A DNA stretch of 64,000 nucleotides from positions 1 to 64,000 of the forward strand of contig CAJNYU010000495.1 of assembly GCA_905331475.1 (NCBI GenBank), written 5' to 3'. This DNA comes from Rotaria socialis (lineage: Eukaryota; Rotifera; Eurotatoria; Philodinida; Philodinidae). The stretch's first letter is position 1; every line of letters begins with the position of its first letter. Shown in pieces: positions 1-10,923 of the stretch. Made by a program: the position numbers and the translations under genes. The notes beneath the pieces were generated by a model. It saw only the letters and a program-made list of their open reading frames with translations. It was not told the origin of the DNA and did not search any database.

Positions 1-11
1 ATTCCTTTAAG

Positions 12-649
12 GTGATAAAAAGGTTGACGCATCTAAAGCATACAACCACGGCCACATTGAATCAACTGAACGTGATGGCAAGCGTCAATCATCGAAAGCA
101 TACAAACACGGCCACATTGAATCAATTGAACGTTATGGCAAGCGTCAATCATGGGAAGGACACAAACACGGCCACACTGAATCAACTGAACGTGATGGCA
201 AACGTCAATCATGGGAAGGACGCAAACACGGCCGCGGTGAATCAACTGAACGCGATGAAAAGCGTGAACCATCGAATGCACACAAACACGCCCGCGCTCA
301 ATCATCTGAAAGTGATGAAAAGGGTGAATCATCGAAAGCACGCAATCAAGGTGAAGCTGCAACAAAATCAGGATCAGCTGACAGCGGGAAAAACGGCGTA
401 TCAGTGAAAGCACGAAAGCAAGGTAGAGCTGCAACAAAATCTGAATCGGCTGACAATTGGGAAACGGGTGCATCAACTAAAGCAACCACACAACCTCGTG
501 TTACAACGAAGACTGCATCAACCAAAGGAACCACACAAGCTGTTGTTACAACGAAGGCTGCAACAACCAAACGAACCACACAAGCTGAAGCTACAGCAAA
601 ATCTGCATCGGCTGAAAGTGCAAAGAAAGTATTTGGTAAGTGGCGCTAA
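12..649 (+). CDS. 3' exon of a 20-residue-repeat, low-complexity protein (partial)
   Basis: The reading frame that starts at base 11 is open from the stop at 8-10 to the TAA at 647-649. A 60-bp tandem repeat (about 20-360) gives a 20-residue unit containing HGHIESTERDGKRQ, repeated about five times and decaying towards the end. It passes into a Lys/Ala/Thr-rich tail with repeated TTK and TTQ motifs. The pyrimidine-rich stretch ending in AG at 10-11 looks like a splice acceptor, so this should be an internal or last exon whose upstream part lies outside the window. A perfect donor (GTAAGT, 636-641) lies shortly before the stop, so the true exon could end at 635. Other open frames here are by-products of the 60-bp period. 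Function is unknown; a secreted or extracellular repeat protein is only a guess. Confidence 0.5.
20..360 (+). repeat. 60-bp tandem repeat, five to six copies
   Basis: Successive 60-base blocks align base for base, for example each carries ACGGCCACATTGAATCAA or a close variant. The period is a multiple of three and the repeat lies inside a coding frame, so it expands a protein repeat. Confidence 0.85.
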
Positions 650-1719
650 TTCAGTTAGATTCGTAGAATGTTTCTAAAAGTACAACGGTTCGGAAAAACA
701 AAAATAGCATCATGTGGGCTGGAATTAGGCGCCTGAGTAGTATTTTGGTAGTCTGTTGGATTGAATTACAACAGATTGATGGTAGACGTTGTGCATTGTG
801 GAGGGCTCGTTTGTCATAATAATATTCGGAGAATGCTGTCGGAAATGAATATATGTAGAATAATTTAACAACTAGCTGCTCTAAAGTGTCATGTGAGATT
901 TATGCTCTAGAAGGAAATTTTTCGAAGAAAAATTGTTAAAAACTCGACTGTTTTGAATAGTTTTCTCATCTTTCTGTAAGAGATTGAATGAAGTTAGCCA
1001 TGCGCTACACGGAGTCTTCCTCCTGAGCGTTGGCAGGTACGCTTCTAAAATAGGTGGCATTAGTTACTGTAGTTGAACCTATTAAGAAAAATGTGGGTTT
1101 ACTGGTTTTCAAAATAAAAATAAATTGTTGATCTACTTTTGAGTAAAGCATTGAGAATCTACTTCTGTTGCAGTTACGAGACAGGCTCTATTATATGTTG
1201 ATATCGAAATAATTGTTTAGTACTGTGTCGTTAGAGTTCAACGCTCAGTTGAGTTAGGTGTTGGAAATGCAGCAAATACAGCCGAGGAACTGTTGAGTTT
1301 ATATAGTCGCTGATCGAAAGAGAATTCCCGATGTATTATAATATTTTACGCGGATGTGGTCATGATAGTAGTCTCATGAATCATAGTCAATTGGAAGCAA
1401 ATCAATGTCACTGAACTTAGACCTCCACACTTCGCTATTGACGATGATGTCGGGTAATTCAATATTCTAGTGATTAGTGACACTGAGGCTATCGGAGTTC
1501 AGGAAACTAACTCCCATTATTCTTAGAAGTATAACACGAGGATTGAATGTGTGATGAATATTGTTGTGCTAGGACAAGATTGGTGTGTGTCAATCTATAT
1601 AGTTGTCTTTATTAGGCGAATTTCTTTTCTCAAATGATATTTTCAACTTTTCTGTTAACAGCCAGCAACAATCAGTTTTGGTTTGAGAGTAGAATCAATA
1701 TTGCGTGGTAGTAGGTTCA
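650..1719. other. No gene seen (intergenic or intronic)
   Basis: AT-rich sequence without a convincing open frame, RNA gene or repeat that I could identify. Confidence 0.4.
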
Positions 1720-1868
1720 CACTCTAAAAAAAATTGGGTATTTGTCACTATCGGAAACTCTTTTAGGGTTTCCGAGCAATTAAAAAACCCTTTTCTAGGT
1801 TTCCGAACAGCTCGGAAACCCTAAAAGAGTTTCCGATAGTAACAAATACCCAATTTTTTTTTAGAGTG
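1720..1868. mobile_element. Small foldback MITE, about 149 bp
   Basis: The left end (CACTCTAAAAAAAATTGGGT) is repeated in inverted form at the right end. The arms, each about 55 bp and carrying CGGAAACTCTTTTAGGGTTT, are nearly perfect inverted repeats around a short centre. No coding capacity. An element with a similar start (CACTGTAAAAAAAAAA) lies at 58073. Confidence 0.75.
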
Positions 1869-2149
1869 CAGTCTTATTTGTTCTTTCAATTGAGAATTTG
1901 TATGTTTTTGAAGCTCCTAATAATTATTTGACATTTCGTTGTCGCCCGGCGGTTTGCGTACGAAATTTATTATGATATTTATTTACTTACATTTTGAACA
2001 TCTAAACCTATGGAAGCTCAGAGTTTTGGAGGGACGACAATAATGAGAAAATGTAGGGGCATTGAAAACGTTTTACCATATCTCTCATTATTTTAACAGT
2101 AATGATATGATTGTGGAACATAAAGCAAATGTGAGCAATAGAGAATTTT

Positions 2150-2272
2150 GTGAAACACGACCTGAAAAGAGTGTTGAAGTGTTTAGGGTAAAACTTTTGC
2201 ACCCCCGCCCACAGACCGTTACCGATAGGTAATTTTCCCGAGTAGTGGACGATGGGACCAATTGATCGGGAG
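2150..2272. mobile_element. Truncated copy of the GTGAAACACGA-ended element
   Basis: This stretch matches the first roughly 100 bases of the elements at 4189 and 56968 (TTTGTGAAACACGACCTGAA, then a C-rich block and CACAGACCGTTACCGA). It diverges just before the left end of the MULE element, and its right half is not seen. Confidence 0.6.
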
Positions 2273-2355
2273 ATGGTCACATTTTCAGCAGAAATGAACC
2301 ACCCCACATAAAGTCATACGTTTTAAGGAGAAATGGAAAAGAAAGAATATATATA

Positions 2356-3242
2356 TGCCGGGTGTTCCAAAAGTTCCTTTAAATAAAAACATTTAATATC
2401 TCCAGCGCTCTTTCATCAAATGAGCTCATTCTTTTCCTGGTGGTGGAGGATACTTTGAAGTTTTTTTTTCATTGGAAAACTATGAATAGATACTGCTTTG
2501 AACTGTCACTTTTAACTTGAATATTGAAATGTATCCATTTTCGATTTCTAAAAAAATGCTTTCGAGGGAGAATCCTTGAGATCATTAAAAGCTTTTGAGT
2601 GATTAGAAGCCTTTGCGACCATATTTTTCCCATTGCTCGATGACCACTGGACAATAATGACTTCCAAAAGGTTCATGCTCTTGTGGAGTTTTGGATGAGA
2701 TATGGAATTTTTAGTGACTTATCTCTTCGATGACCCCAATTTTTCGAAGAAAATTATAGTTTAGAATTTTGACCTGAAACTTTGGCCAAAATGAGGTTTC
2801 ACTTAGAGTAGCTTCTGTACAAAATTTCAGAATTTTTGACTATAGTTGTTCCGAGATATGAATTTTTCAAATTCTGCACAATATCAACGGAACAGCGCCT
2901 AAATTTGTAAAAATTCATATCTCGGAAAGGCCATATACGAAAATCCTGAAATTTCTTACAGAAGCTAGTCTGAGTGAGACCTCGCTTTGGTCAAAGTTTC
3001 TGGCCGAAATTAATAATCTCGAAAAATTTCCTTTGAATATTCTTTTTGGAAAATCAAAAATTGGTACATTTCGATACTCAAGTCAAAAGCGATAGTTCAA
3101 AGCAGTATCTATTTATAGTTTTCTAATGAAAAAAAACCTTCAAAGTATCCTCCACCACCGGGAAAAAATGAGCTCATTTGATGAAAGAGCGGCGGAGATA
3201 TTAAACTTTTTTAATTAAAGAAACCTTTGGAACACCCAGTAT
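2356..3242. mobile_element. Foldback element with mariner-type ends inserted in the MULE left arm
   Basis: The ends read TGCCGGGTGTTCCAAAAG and, inverted, TACTGGGTGTTCCAAAGG, next to TA dinucleotides. This is the pattern of Tc1/mariner insertions and close to the ends of the DD41-type element at 61266. The whole 887 bp is one imperfect palindrome (arms of about 400 bp, centre near 2850). The MULE right arm lacks it, which shows that it is an insertion. It has no transposase and must have been moved in trans. Confidence 0.75.
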
Positions 3243-4188
3243 ACATATATCTTTAAGATTCACTATTTTTCAAAGAAAATTGTTTCAAGCAGAAGTCTAT
3301 AATTTATATAGGGGAATGCTTTCAACAAGGAGAAATCGAAAATAAAGAATCTATATGCAAATATATATATAGATAAATGTCATAAGTCCACACAAAATTG
3401 AAGTTATCTTGGTCTAACTTTCCTTTATAAATTTATTCGATATTTATCTCTTTAAATCACTTTAGTCCATTTCGATCATTTTAGTCATTTTAGCCTCTTG
3501 AATATCTTTTTAGATCTAAAGCGATCAAAACGGACTAAAAGAAGTAAAGGAAGTAATAGGGCTAAAGGAATCTAAAGGATAATGAGGGTTTATATTTGTA
3601 AAGAAAAGCTAGACCAGGATAACTTCAATTTCTTATGGATCCCTCATAGAAAAATCTTTTCATTACAGCCCCACTCGGGCTAAAATAAGGAACTCGCATA
3701 TTTAAAATCACTTAGCAACTGACCACATAGAACGTTTTATTTATTTTTTAATAGAATGAACTTCATGGCTGTTTTAGAAATACGATGGAGAAAACAATAA
3801 AAATACTTGAATAAGTGAAAACGCAGAATTTCTTTCATTTAAATAACTTTTAAATACTTCTGAAATTTTCTAACTACAAAAACGCCTACAGATAAGTTAC
3901 AGTTTGATAAAGTTTTATTTTTTGAAGCTGTTGATATATAAAAATATTAATAAGAAGTATGAAATATTTCTTTTTTTGATCTTGAAGTACAATAAATATG
4001 AAATCAATTTTACACTTAAAAATTGTTTTACTATTAGTAAATAGAATATATTGCTTCGGTAAATTGTTTTCGTTCCCTCTCTTTTAGTATCATAAAATTT
4101 TTAAAATATTTTCACTAAACGAATTCTTTTTCTCGTTCATATTTTATTTCAATTAATATCTCTCGTATAATGATTGAATTATATCTTT

Positions 4189-4479
4189 ATTTTGTGAAAC
4201 ACGATCTGAAAGGAGTGTTGAAGTATATAGGGTAGAAATTTAGACCCCCCCCAGACCATTCCAGAGAAATTAATTAATCAACTAATTGGTTAATTAATCA
4301 ATTTATTATTATTAAATTTCTCTGTAACGGTCTGTGATGATTTCTAGAGACTTCATACATCATAATACAGACCGTGACACAGAAGCTTCACAGACCATCA
4401 GTGACCGTGATAGACGAATTCCAGAAAAGAAGTTTCATCGTGTTTCACACTTTAATCCCACAGGGATTCCGCTAACAGC
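4189..4479. mobile_element. GTGAAACACGA-ended non-autonomous element inserted in the MULE left arm
   Basis: In the right arm the sequence runs uninterrupted from ATATCTTTAT to ATACAGAAACACAGAAAATC. Here it is split by about 290 bp beginning TTTGTGAAACACGATCTGAA and ending GATTCCGCTAACAGC. Short inverted ends (GTGAAACACGA / TCGTGTTTCAC) are visible and a T-rich target may be duplicated. Homologous copies lie at 56968-57366 (full) and 2150-2272 (partial). Open frames inside it are chance. Confidence 0.7.
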
Positions 4480-4939
4480 TTTTTATACAGAAACACAGAA
4501 AATCATCTTTGAAGACAACGTTTAATTTCGCAAGATATAAAAAAATACGCCGAACCTATATTTGGTTTTGGAAGATTATTGTTAAAAATTCATCAGTTAG
4601 TTTGAAAATATGTTCAAGATTCTTCTTCTAATGATGATTAACAGTTTACTGATGTGATTATAATTTAGTTAAATATTTCAGCAAACAATTAAAGGCTATT
4701 TCGATTTCAAGTTGATTGAAATGATTATAGTAGTAACGATAGTTTTTGTTTGCTGCTGAATTATAAATCCTGGTATATAGTTTCACTACGGCTTGGAATT
4801 CAAGAACTCTTAGCCAACCTAGGAAATCTCAAGCAGAAAAATGTCGTCCAGGCAAAAATTATTTTCTTTTCATTCTGTTTATGTAAGATGATCAAAGATA
4901 TACACGTACCTATACATGTTTGCGTTCTAAACATATATC

Positions 4940-5557
4940 GAGATATTCAATACCTATGACTAGAAATAAAGAAAATACGCCTTTCAATATTGTCTTCTAT
5001 CCTTTCTATTAATAAATGTAAATTCTTTGTCCCCGTTTTGACGCGTTTTTCCTCTGCCATATTATTATCTATACCACTATTTCCATTCTGTCGAAGAAAA
5101 GAAAATTCTGATTGAATAATATTTCTTCACAAGCCCTGGATAAAACATCGCAACATGTAAGAAATAAAAAATTCACACCATCCTTAACTTAAACCGAACG
5201 AAAGTCTTTTTAATAGCACTCGTAACCGTAACATGTGCATAAAAAAAAGTCTGCAAATGAAGGAATTTTCTTATTCCATAAAACTGTATTACTCCACTGA
5301 AAACTAATACAACAATCATAGCAATCATGACAATCATCAGCTACATATTTTCCGCTTCAAGACAACCTGCCCTCCGCAATTATTCCGCACTTACCCACGA
5401 TATTTCTCAAGAGCGCCTCCATTTTCAGTTACAGAAACATAATCTCAGCATAAGATTAACTGTTGGATTCCACATATGACTTATTCATTTCACGTTCAAA
5501 ATAAACCATTTCTATTAAAAACATTCATCTCTTCGTGAGAAATTCCCTTATAGTGAG
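4940..5557. other. MULE interior without recognisable gene
   Basis: AT-rich stretch between the left arm and the MITE at 5558. I see no open frame or motif of the transposase here. Confidence 0.4.
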
Positions 5558-5972
5558 AAAAAGCTTATTAGCGCAGCCACTCCGGGGCTAAAATGTGGAA
5601 CTCACATATATCCCTTAGGCTCACTAAAATTATTCAAAATAGTTCATCTGAAAAATCTACCTTGATTTCCAAAACTTATAATTTCGTTATTGTCTAATTG
5701 CTGATGTGTGTAATGGAATATTAATTGTTAGCGCGTATATTTAACAATGGCAGAGACTAGTTTCTATGGCGTGTAATGGTACCATAAGTTAGCCACTATG
5801 ATCTGTAATTAAAAAAGAAAGAAGTAGCAACCTAATTAGTGAAGCTGCTAATTAGCACAATGTCAAACTCATTAATGTCTGTAATGGGGAGAAGGGATTG
5901 GAAAGCCACACGAATCTCGCTTTTAAACTTACACTCACCATTCCCTTCGAAAATATATGTGAGTTCCGCAAA
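5558..5972. mobile_element. MITE, TGTGGAACTCACATATAT family, copy 1
   Basis: About 415 bp with inverted ends TGTGGAACTCACATATAT and ATATATGTGAGTTCCGC, preceded by an AAGCTTATTAGCGCAGCCAC block. It aligns over its whole length with 56325-56735 in direct orientation (shared TGATTTCCAAAAC, TCTGTAATGGGGAG and TCGAAAATATATGTGAGTTC). No coding capacity. Confidence 0.8.
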
Positions 5973-6399
5973 AATAAATGCTTTCTGTAGATAATTGATG
6001 GATTTCTCCTTGAATTTGTTAGGGGTAAAGTATTTCTGCTAGTTATTGAACCATTTCGCGATTTTGCGGGGTGTTGTTCACTCCTCACTTTCCCTTCACA
6101 GACCGTTATGGTGACCGCACACATCGTCGCATGACATTTCGTTGCGTTCACTTCGTCACAGATAAATTTCTTTCGCTATGCTCAGCTCTATCCATTCATT
6201 GCATCTTCTCTCTTAATTAATTATTCTTTTTATTGAAAGATAAATAATTGATGAATTAATATTTGTTGATTTTGTGAATAATACATAACGTAGTAATGAA
6301 CAAATTGAGAAAAAAAAGAAGAAAAGAAAATAATCTAAAGAAAAACAATAATTTAAAGAAAAGAAAATACCTAAATAGCAGTGTTAGCTGCCATTTTTT

Positions 6400-7710
6400 T
6401 AAAAATTGATCCAGTTGAGTTGGGTCGAATGAGTTGGCCAGTCGAGTAATACGCTCGTCGAATTTTCGATAGCAGGCTTTCTTCGTCTTGATATCGTGGC
6501 CTGGAAGAATCTTCATCATATCCACTTCACATTTTGATTGTTCACGACGAATTTTCTCTCCAAGTTTCACGATAGTTGGATGACTTATTGCGACGTGATT
6601 AGTGAAAGCATTGTGTCAGCCTTCAACCGAATTATTGGGTCGAGGTACAGTAGCGACGACACGATCATGAATATTCTATAATTTGTGATCGAATTGAGGC
6701 TTCTTTCGACCAGTTCCTAAGAAAGACAAGTATATTTGAAACTTCTTAAAAATAGAGAAAAATACTCGCCACTTATTTTCGGCTCACCAATGCATGTTTT
6801 TTCAAAATACTCGAGTAAATCGTCGGCGTCATCGTCGAATTGATCACAAATCAAGTCGAAGCCGGTTATAATTTAATCTAGTGAAACAAAAGCGAGAGCA
6901 ATTAATTGTTTTACATTTAAACGAAAAACCTCATCCTCGTTATATTTGGTTGTTAATCCTTTGCGTTGAACTTGTCGCCATACCGCTTGTGAAAAATGAA
7001 AGAGACATCCTATAAAAAAAACGTTTCAATTACTTTTTTCTCATAAATTAGAACTTACCTTTGTGTAGAATAGTTGACAACAAATCTTTGACTGACTGGA
7101 TTGTGCCAGTTTCGAAATCAGTCATATTTGATTCAGGTTGAAAGTTGTCTTGTTTTAACACTTTTTCGAAGAATAAATTATAATCTTCAGCGCTGTTACC
7201 AATTAATAATCCATAGACGAGAGGAATAATTGCATCGATCATCATCGCATGTAGTATGAAGAGTTGGTAATAATCGTCGGGACACATCTACATGAAAGAA
7301 AACTAGAAAGAAAAGGAAAATTTTGATTGATAATTTACTTTGAACGTTCCGTCAGTGCACCAATGTTTGTTTTGCTTCAGAATAGATAAATTAGTTTTCT
7401 TTGTAAATATAATTAGTTTTTTGTCTTGGTGCAAGATGAAGCCTTCGCCACGATATTTTTTCTCAATTTTTCTGGTAAACGACCAATCAGCACCAACCGT
7501 TTCAGTAGTACGTTGTCGTTGAATCATTAGCATAAGTGATTCATTTTTTGGAAGTTGACCAGCAGCACCGAGTGGATAGGCACGTAAGGCCGAATGAATA
7601 ATTGTACTGGTTGGTTCATCTGTTATTGCAGCATGCGCCTCAATTTCAATTTTTACTTGGATAGCTGGAATACTATCAGGTTGTAGAGCATGACAATGTG
7701 ATGTTGGTAG
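6400..7710 (-). pseudogene. MULE transposase (decayed, intron-containing)
   Basis: Read on the minus strand, exons at 7339-7710, 7059-7287, 6788-7009 and about 6400-6716 join across introns of about 50-70 bp with GT-AG ends. Recognisable MULE transposase landmarks appear in order: WCTDGTFK (first catalytic Asp), QLFILHA, a PLVYGLL segment, MTDFETG (second acidic motif), FHFSQAVWRQVQ, and PNNSVEG. The frame is broken: TAA after the FVSLD segment, TAG before NIHD, and TGA after SVEG. The last two fall where the family normally has Trp. The N-terminal part is absent; the frame runs into a hAT-like MITE at 7711. It would have cut the arms of the surrounding element; in this state it cannot be active. 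Confidence 0.8.
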
Positions 7711-8200
7711 TAGGGGTGGGCCATTAACATTAATTTTATATTAATGTTAATGTTTCTCATTAACCATTAATCTTAATGGTTAATGTTTTCTAAGAAAACA
7801 TTAGCTATTAAGATCAGTTAATTGATTAATAATTGTAGATAATGTTTCCTTAGAAAAGCCTAATTCAATAATATGGAAAAATTAATGTTTTCATGAAAAC
7901 ATTAACATTAATATTAATGATTAATGAAAATATAATCCCTAATATTAACGAAAACATTACTATTCATACTAATGGTGAATGTTTCCTTTAACCGTTAATA
8001 TCATTCAAGAACATTGACATTAATATTAATGATTAATGAAAACATTAATTTTAAAATTAATGTTAATGTTTTTCATTAATCATTAATATTAATGAATTAA
8101 GTTTTTCTTAGAAAACATTAACCATTAAGATTAATGGCTAATGGAAGTCATTAATTAATGTCATTAATTAAGTTCCGTTAAAAAAAATGGTCCACCCCTA
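7711..8200. mobile_element. hAT-like MITE inserted in the MULE transposase
   Basis: The ends are TAGGGGTGGGCCATTAA and, inverted, TAGGGGTGGACCATT. The interior is built of ATTAATGTTAATG-type palindromes. It separates the transposase coding region from the right arm. The CAGGGGTG-like ends resemble hAT termini, but I could not find an 8-bp target duplication. Confidence 0.65.
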
Positions 8201-9242
8201 ATCTCGATATATGCTTAGAACGGAAGCATGTATATCTTTGATCGTCTTACATAAACAGAATGAGAAGAAAATAATTTTTTCCTGGACGACACTTTTCTGC
8301 TTGAGATTTCTTAGATTTGCTAAGAGTTCTTGAATTCTAAATCGTAGAAAAACTATATATTAGGATGTATAATTCAGCAGCAAACAATAACTATCGTTAC
8401 TATTATAATCATTTCAATCAACTTGAAATCGAAGTAGCATTTAATTGTTTCAGAAATATTTAACTAAATTATATAATCACATCACTAAATTGTTTACCAT
8501 CATGGGAAGAAGAATCTTGAACATATTTTCAAACTAACTGATGAGTTTTTAAAAATAATCTAGCAAACTCTAACATACGGTCAGTGTATTTTTCTATATC
8601 CTGCGAAATTATACTTTGCTTTCAAATATGATTTTCTGTGTTTCTGTATAAAAATAAAGATATAATTCAATCATTACAAGAGAGATATTAATTAAAATAA
8701 AATATAAACTAGAATAATAATTGGTTTAGTGAAATTTTTTAAAATTTTATCAGACTAAAAGCGAGGGAACAAAAAAATTTACGGAAGTAATATATTCTAT
8801 TTACTAATAGTAAAACAATTTTTAAGAATAAAATTGATTCCCTATTTATTTTACTTCAAGATCAAAAAAAAGATTTCATATTTCTTATTAATATTCTTGT
8901 ATACCAATAGCTTCAAAAAATAAAACTTTATCGAACTATAACTTATCTGTAGGCGTTTTTCTAGTTAGAAAATTTCAGAAGTATTTAAAATTTATTTAAA
9001 TGAAAGAAATTCTGCGTTTTCACTTATTCAGGTATTTTTATTGTTTTCTCCCTTCTATTTCTAAAACAACTATGAAGCTCATTCTATTAAAAAAAATAAA
9101 ACTCTATGTGGTCAGTTTCTAAGTGATTTGTAATATGCAAGTTCCACATTTTAATCCGAGTGGGGCTGTGCTGAAAAGCTTTTTCTATGATGGGTCCATA
9201 AGAAATTAAAATTATCCTGGTCTAACTATTCTTTACAAATAT

Positions 9243-9440
9243 AAACCCTCATCATCCTTTAATCCCTTTAACCCTCATTATCCTTTAGATTCCTTCAAAC
9301 CCTTTAACCCTCACTGTCCGTTAGATTCCTTTAATCCCTTTAACCCTCATTATCCTTTAGATTCCTTTAATCCGTTTAGCCCTATTACTCCTTTAGTCTC
9401 TTTAGCCCTTCTACTACATTTAGTTCTTTTAGTCCCTGTT
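9243..9440. repeat. About 36-bp tandem repeat in the MULE right arm
   Basis: Units containing CCCTCATTATCCTTTAGATTCC recur about every 36 bp (near 9272, 9308 and 9342), followed by decayed units. The left arm holds only about one unit, so the expansion occurred after the arms diverged. Confidence 0.6.
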
Positions 9441-9856
9441 GATCACTTTAGATCTAAAAAGGTATTCAAGAGGCTAAAATGACCAAAGTGACCTAAAGAG
9501 ATCAAACTGATAAATATCGCATATATTTATAAAGGAAAGTTAGACCAGGATAACTTCAATTTCTTGTGGACCTATGACATATATATATTCTTTCTTTTTC
9601 ATTTCTACTTAAAACGTATGACTTTATGTGGGTGGTCCATTTCTGCTGAAAATGTGACTGTGCCGATATAAGCACTCGTTCTATCCTAATCAATATACAT
9701 AACGACTTTCTCCTCATTGTTATGTGCATTCTCTCTTCCTCATTGTCGTGTTCTTCCTCGTTCTCTCCGGTGGAATGAAGCGCCCCAGAGAAAGAAAGTG
9801 TAACTATAAAAGGAGAAGGATGATTGGAATAAAAAAGGTTGATATCACGATAAAAC

Positions 9857-9960
9857 ATGAGGGTGTGGGTGTGGGTGCTTGTGGGTCTGGGTCTAGCTCC
9901 CGGTCTGTGCCTGGGTGTGGATGTTAGTATGGAGGAAAGAACAGCACCCACACCCACACA
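9857..9960. repeat. Telomere-like TGTGGG stretches in inverted orientation
   Basis: GAGGGTGTGGGTGTGGGTGC at the left is answered by AGCACCCACACCCACACATG at the right, with degenerate GTGGGT/CTGGGT units between. TGTGGG is, to my knowledge, the telomere unit of the bdelloid Adineta vaga. Confidence 0.55.
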
Positions 9961-10079
9961 TGTTAGCTCTTGTTTAGCGATATAACGATAGAGCTGGTAT
10001 TTTACTGTATATATATGTAAATGAGGAGCTTACATAAATTGATTGGTATGTAGCTGTTGTTCAATGTATATGTATGTAT

Positions 10080-10102
10080 ATAAATATAAGCGTGTTTAAG
10101 TG

Positions 10103-10147
<45 letters not shown>

Positions 10148-10250
10148 GATAATAATGTTAAAGCAGTTAATAACAAATATCAAGTTGTAAGTAGAGAAAA
10201 AGAGCAACGAATGACAAAAGTGGGGAAAATAGTATATATATATATATAAT
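10080..10250. repeat. (TA)n and related AT microsatellites
   Basis: A run of about 18 TA units lies near 10105-10141, with a second shorter TATATA run near 10231-10248. The open frames that cross it are low-complexity artefacts. Confidence 0.8.
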
Positions 10251-10347
10251 AGAAAATCAATCACGCGAGTCGATTTATCCGACAAATTACGTAATAGATC
10301 AAACGATATTAAAGAAACATGCACTTATGTAAACAGTCTAGTGGCAG

Positions 10348-10671
10348 TTAACGACATCTACTAACGCTAACAACACCCACACCCACACCCTCAACACATT
10401 GATCAACGCCAGTAAAAGGTTGTACTGTCACGAAAATTTTTCGAAGCTCTGCCAGCGACTTTTGAGAATCTTCCATTCCTTCAGCAATATTAGCATCGAG
10501 CCATACTAAAAGGAAATTTTGCACGATTCTTCTTGGTCGTGCTCGAAAATCTTCAGAGGAAGTTTCAACAGTGGCGCTATTAATGGCTTGTTTTGATACT
10601 ACTGAAAACACATTTGCACTGTATTCGGCACAAGTTGCGCTGCTAGCTGTGGAGGATTTGCTTTTATCCAT
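10348..10671 (-). pseudogene. Truncated N-terminal fragment of a bdelloid-type protein, ended by telomere-like repeats
   Basis: The minus-strand frame gives a short Ser/Ala-rich start, then RRIVQNFLLVWLDANI, a LAELRKIF segment and VDQCVE. From memory this pattern (NFLLVWLD, then LR, then DQC) opens many bdelloid proteins that carry ADP-ribosyltransferase and TPR regions downstream. Here the homology stops right after DQCVE, where the DNA becomes GAGGGTGTGGGTGTGGGTG on the coding strand and reads Gly-Val repeats. No ART or TPR region follows. A single ambiguous base is at 10702. The family name is from pattern memory and should be checked. Confidence 0.45.
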
Positions 10672-10923
10672 CTTGTATGTATTTGAGAGCCTTTTGCTAA
10701 TNTGCGTTGGAGTGTGAGGTTTTTTTCAGATATGTTTGCAATGACTTGTAAATTGTATTTATCGTTAACAAAATTGATTGCTTTTTTTACCACTTACTTT
10801 TCTTTGCTTGAATCAATGAACCATGTATTTCAGTAAGAAAACAGTGTTTTTTTCATATATGCGCTCGTCACTGTGTATCTTTTTCTCTTTCAATCTTCTA
10901 ACTATTGTTTTCGCTTTTCTGTA

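Larger units (their letters stand above)
2274..9658. mobile_element. Mutator-like (MULE) DNA transposon with about 1.4-kb inverted arms, nested insertions
   Basis: The sequence from about 2274 (GTCACATTTTCAGCAGAAATG) reappears in inverted form ending at about 9658. The arms are about 2274-4930 (with two insertions, 2356-3242 and 4189-4479) and about 8205-9658. Matching landmarks include the TTAGACCAGGATAACTTCAA block (3605/9550) and the pair around 4620/8500. Between the arms lie a decayed MULE transposase on the minus strand, a MITE (5558-5972) and a hAT-like MITE (7711-8200). The 9-bp flanks I compared are not identical, so a target-site duplication is not demonstrated. The uninterrupted element would be roughly 5.3 kb. 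Confidence 0.75.

Noticed and set aside
33..476. Minus-strand and +3-frame open frames of 130-147 codons over the 60-bp repeat
   Set aside because: They exist only because the 60-bp period keeps all frames open; the frame with natural composition and a continuous tail is the one beginning at base 11.
2008..2654. Minus-strand open frames of 61-99 codons
   Set aside because: They lie across element ends and the foldback arm, with no recognisable motif.
5852..6151. Minus-strand 99-codon open frame
   Set aside because: It runs across a MITE copy and flanking DNA; the second MITE copy does not keep the frame.
9556..9957. Minus-strand 133-codon open frame
   Set aside because: It crosses the MULE right end and telomere-like repeats; low-complexity Thr/His and no homology that I recognise.
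10061..10324. Minus-strand 87-codon open frame
   Set aside because: Mostly Ile/Tyr runs from the TA microsatellite.
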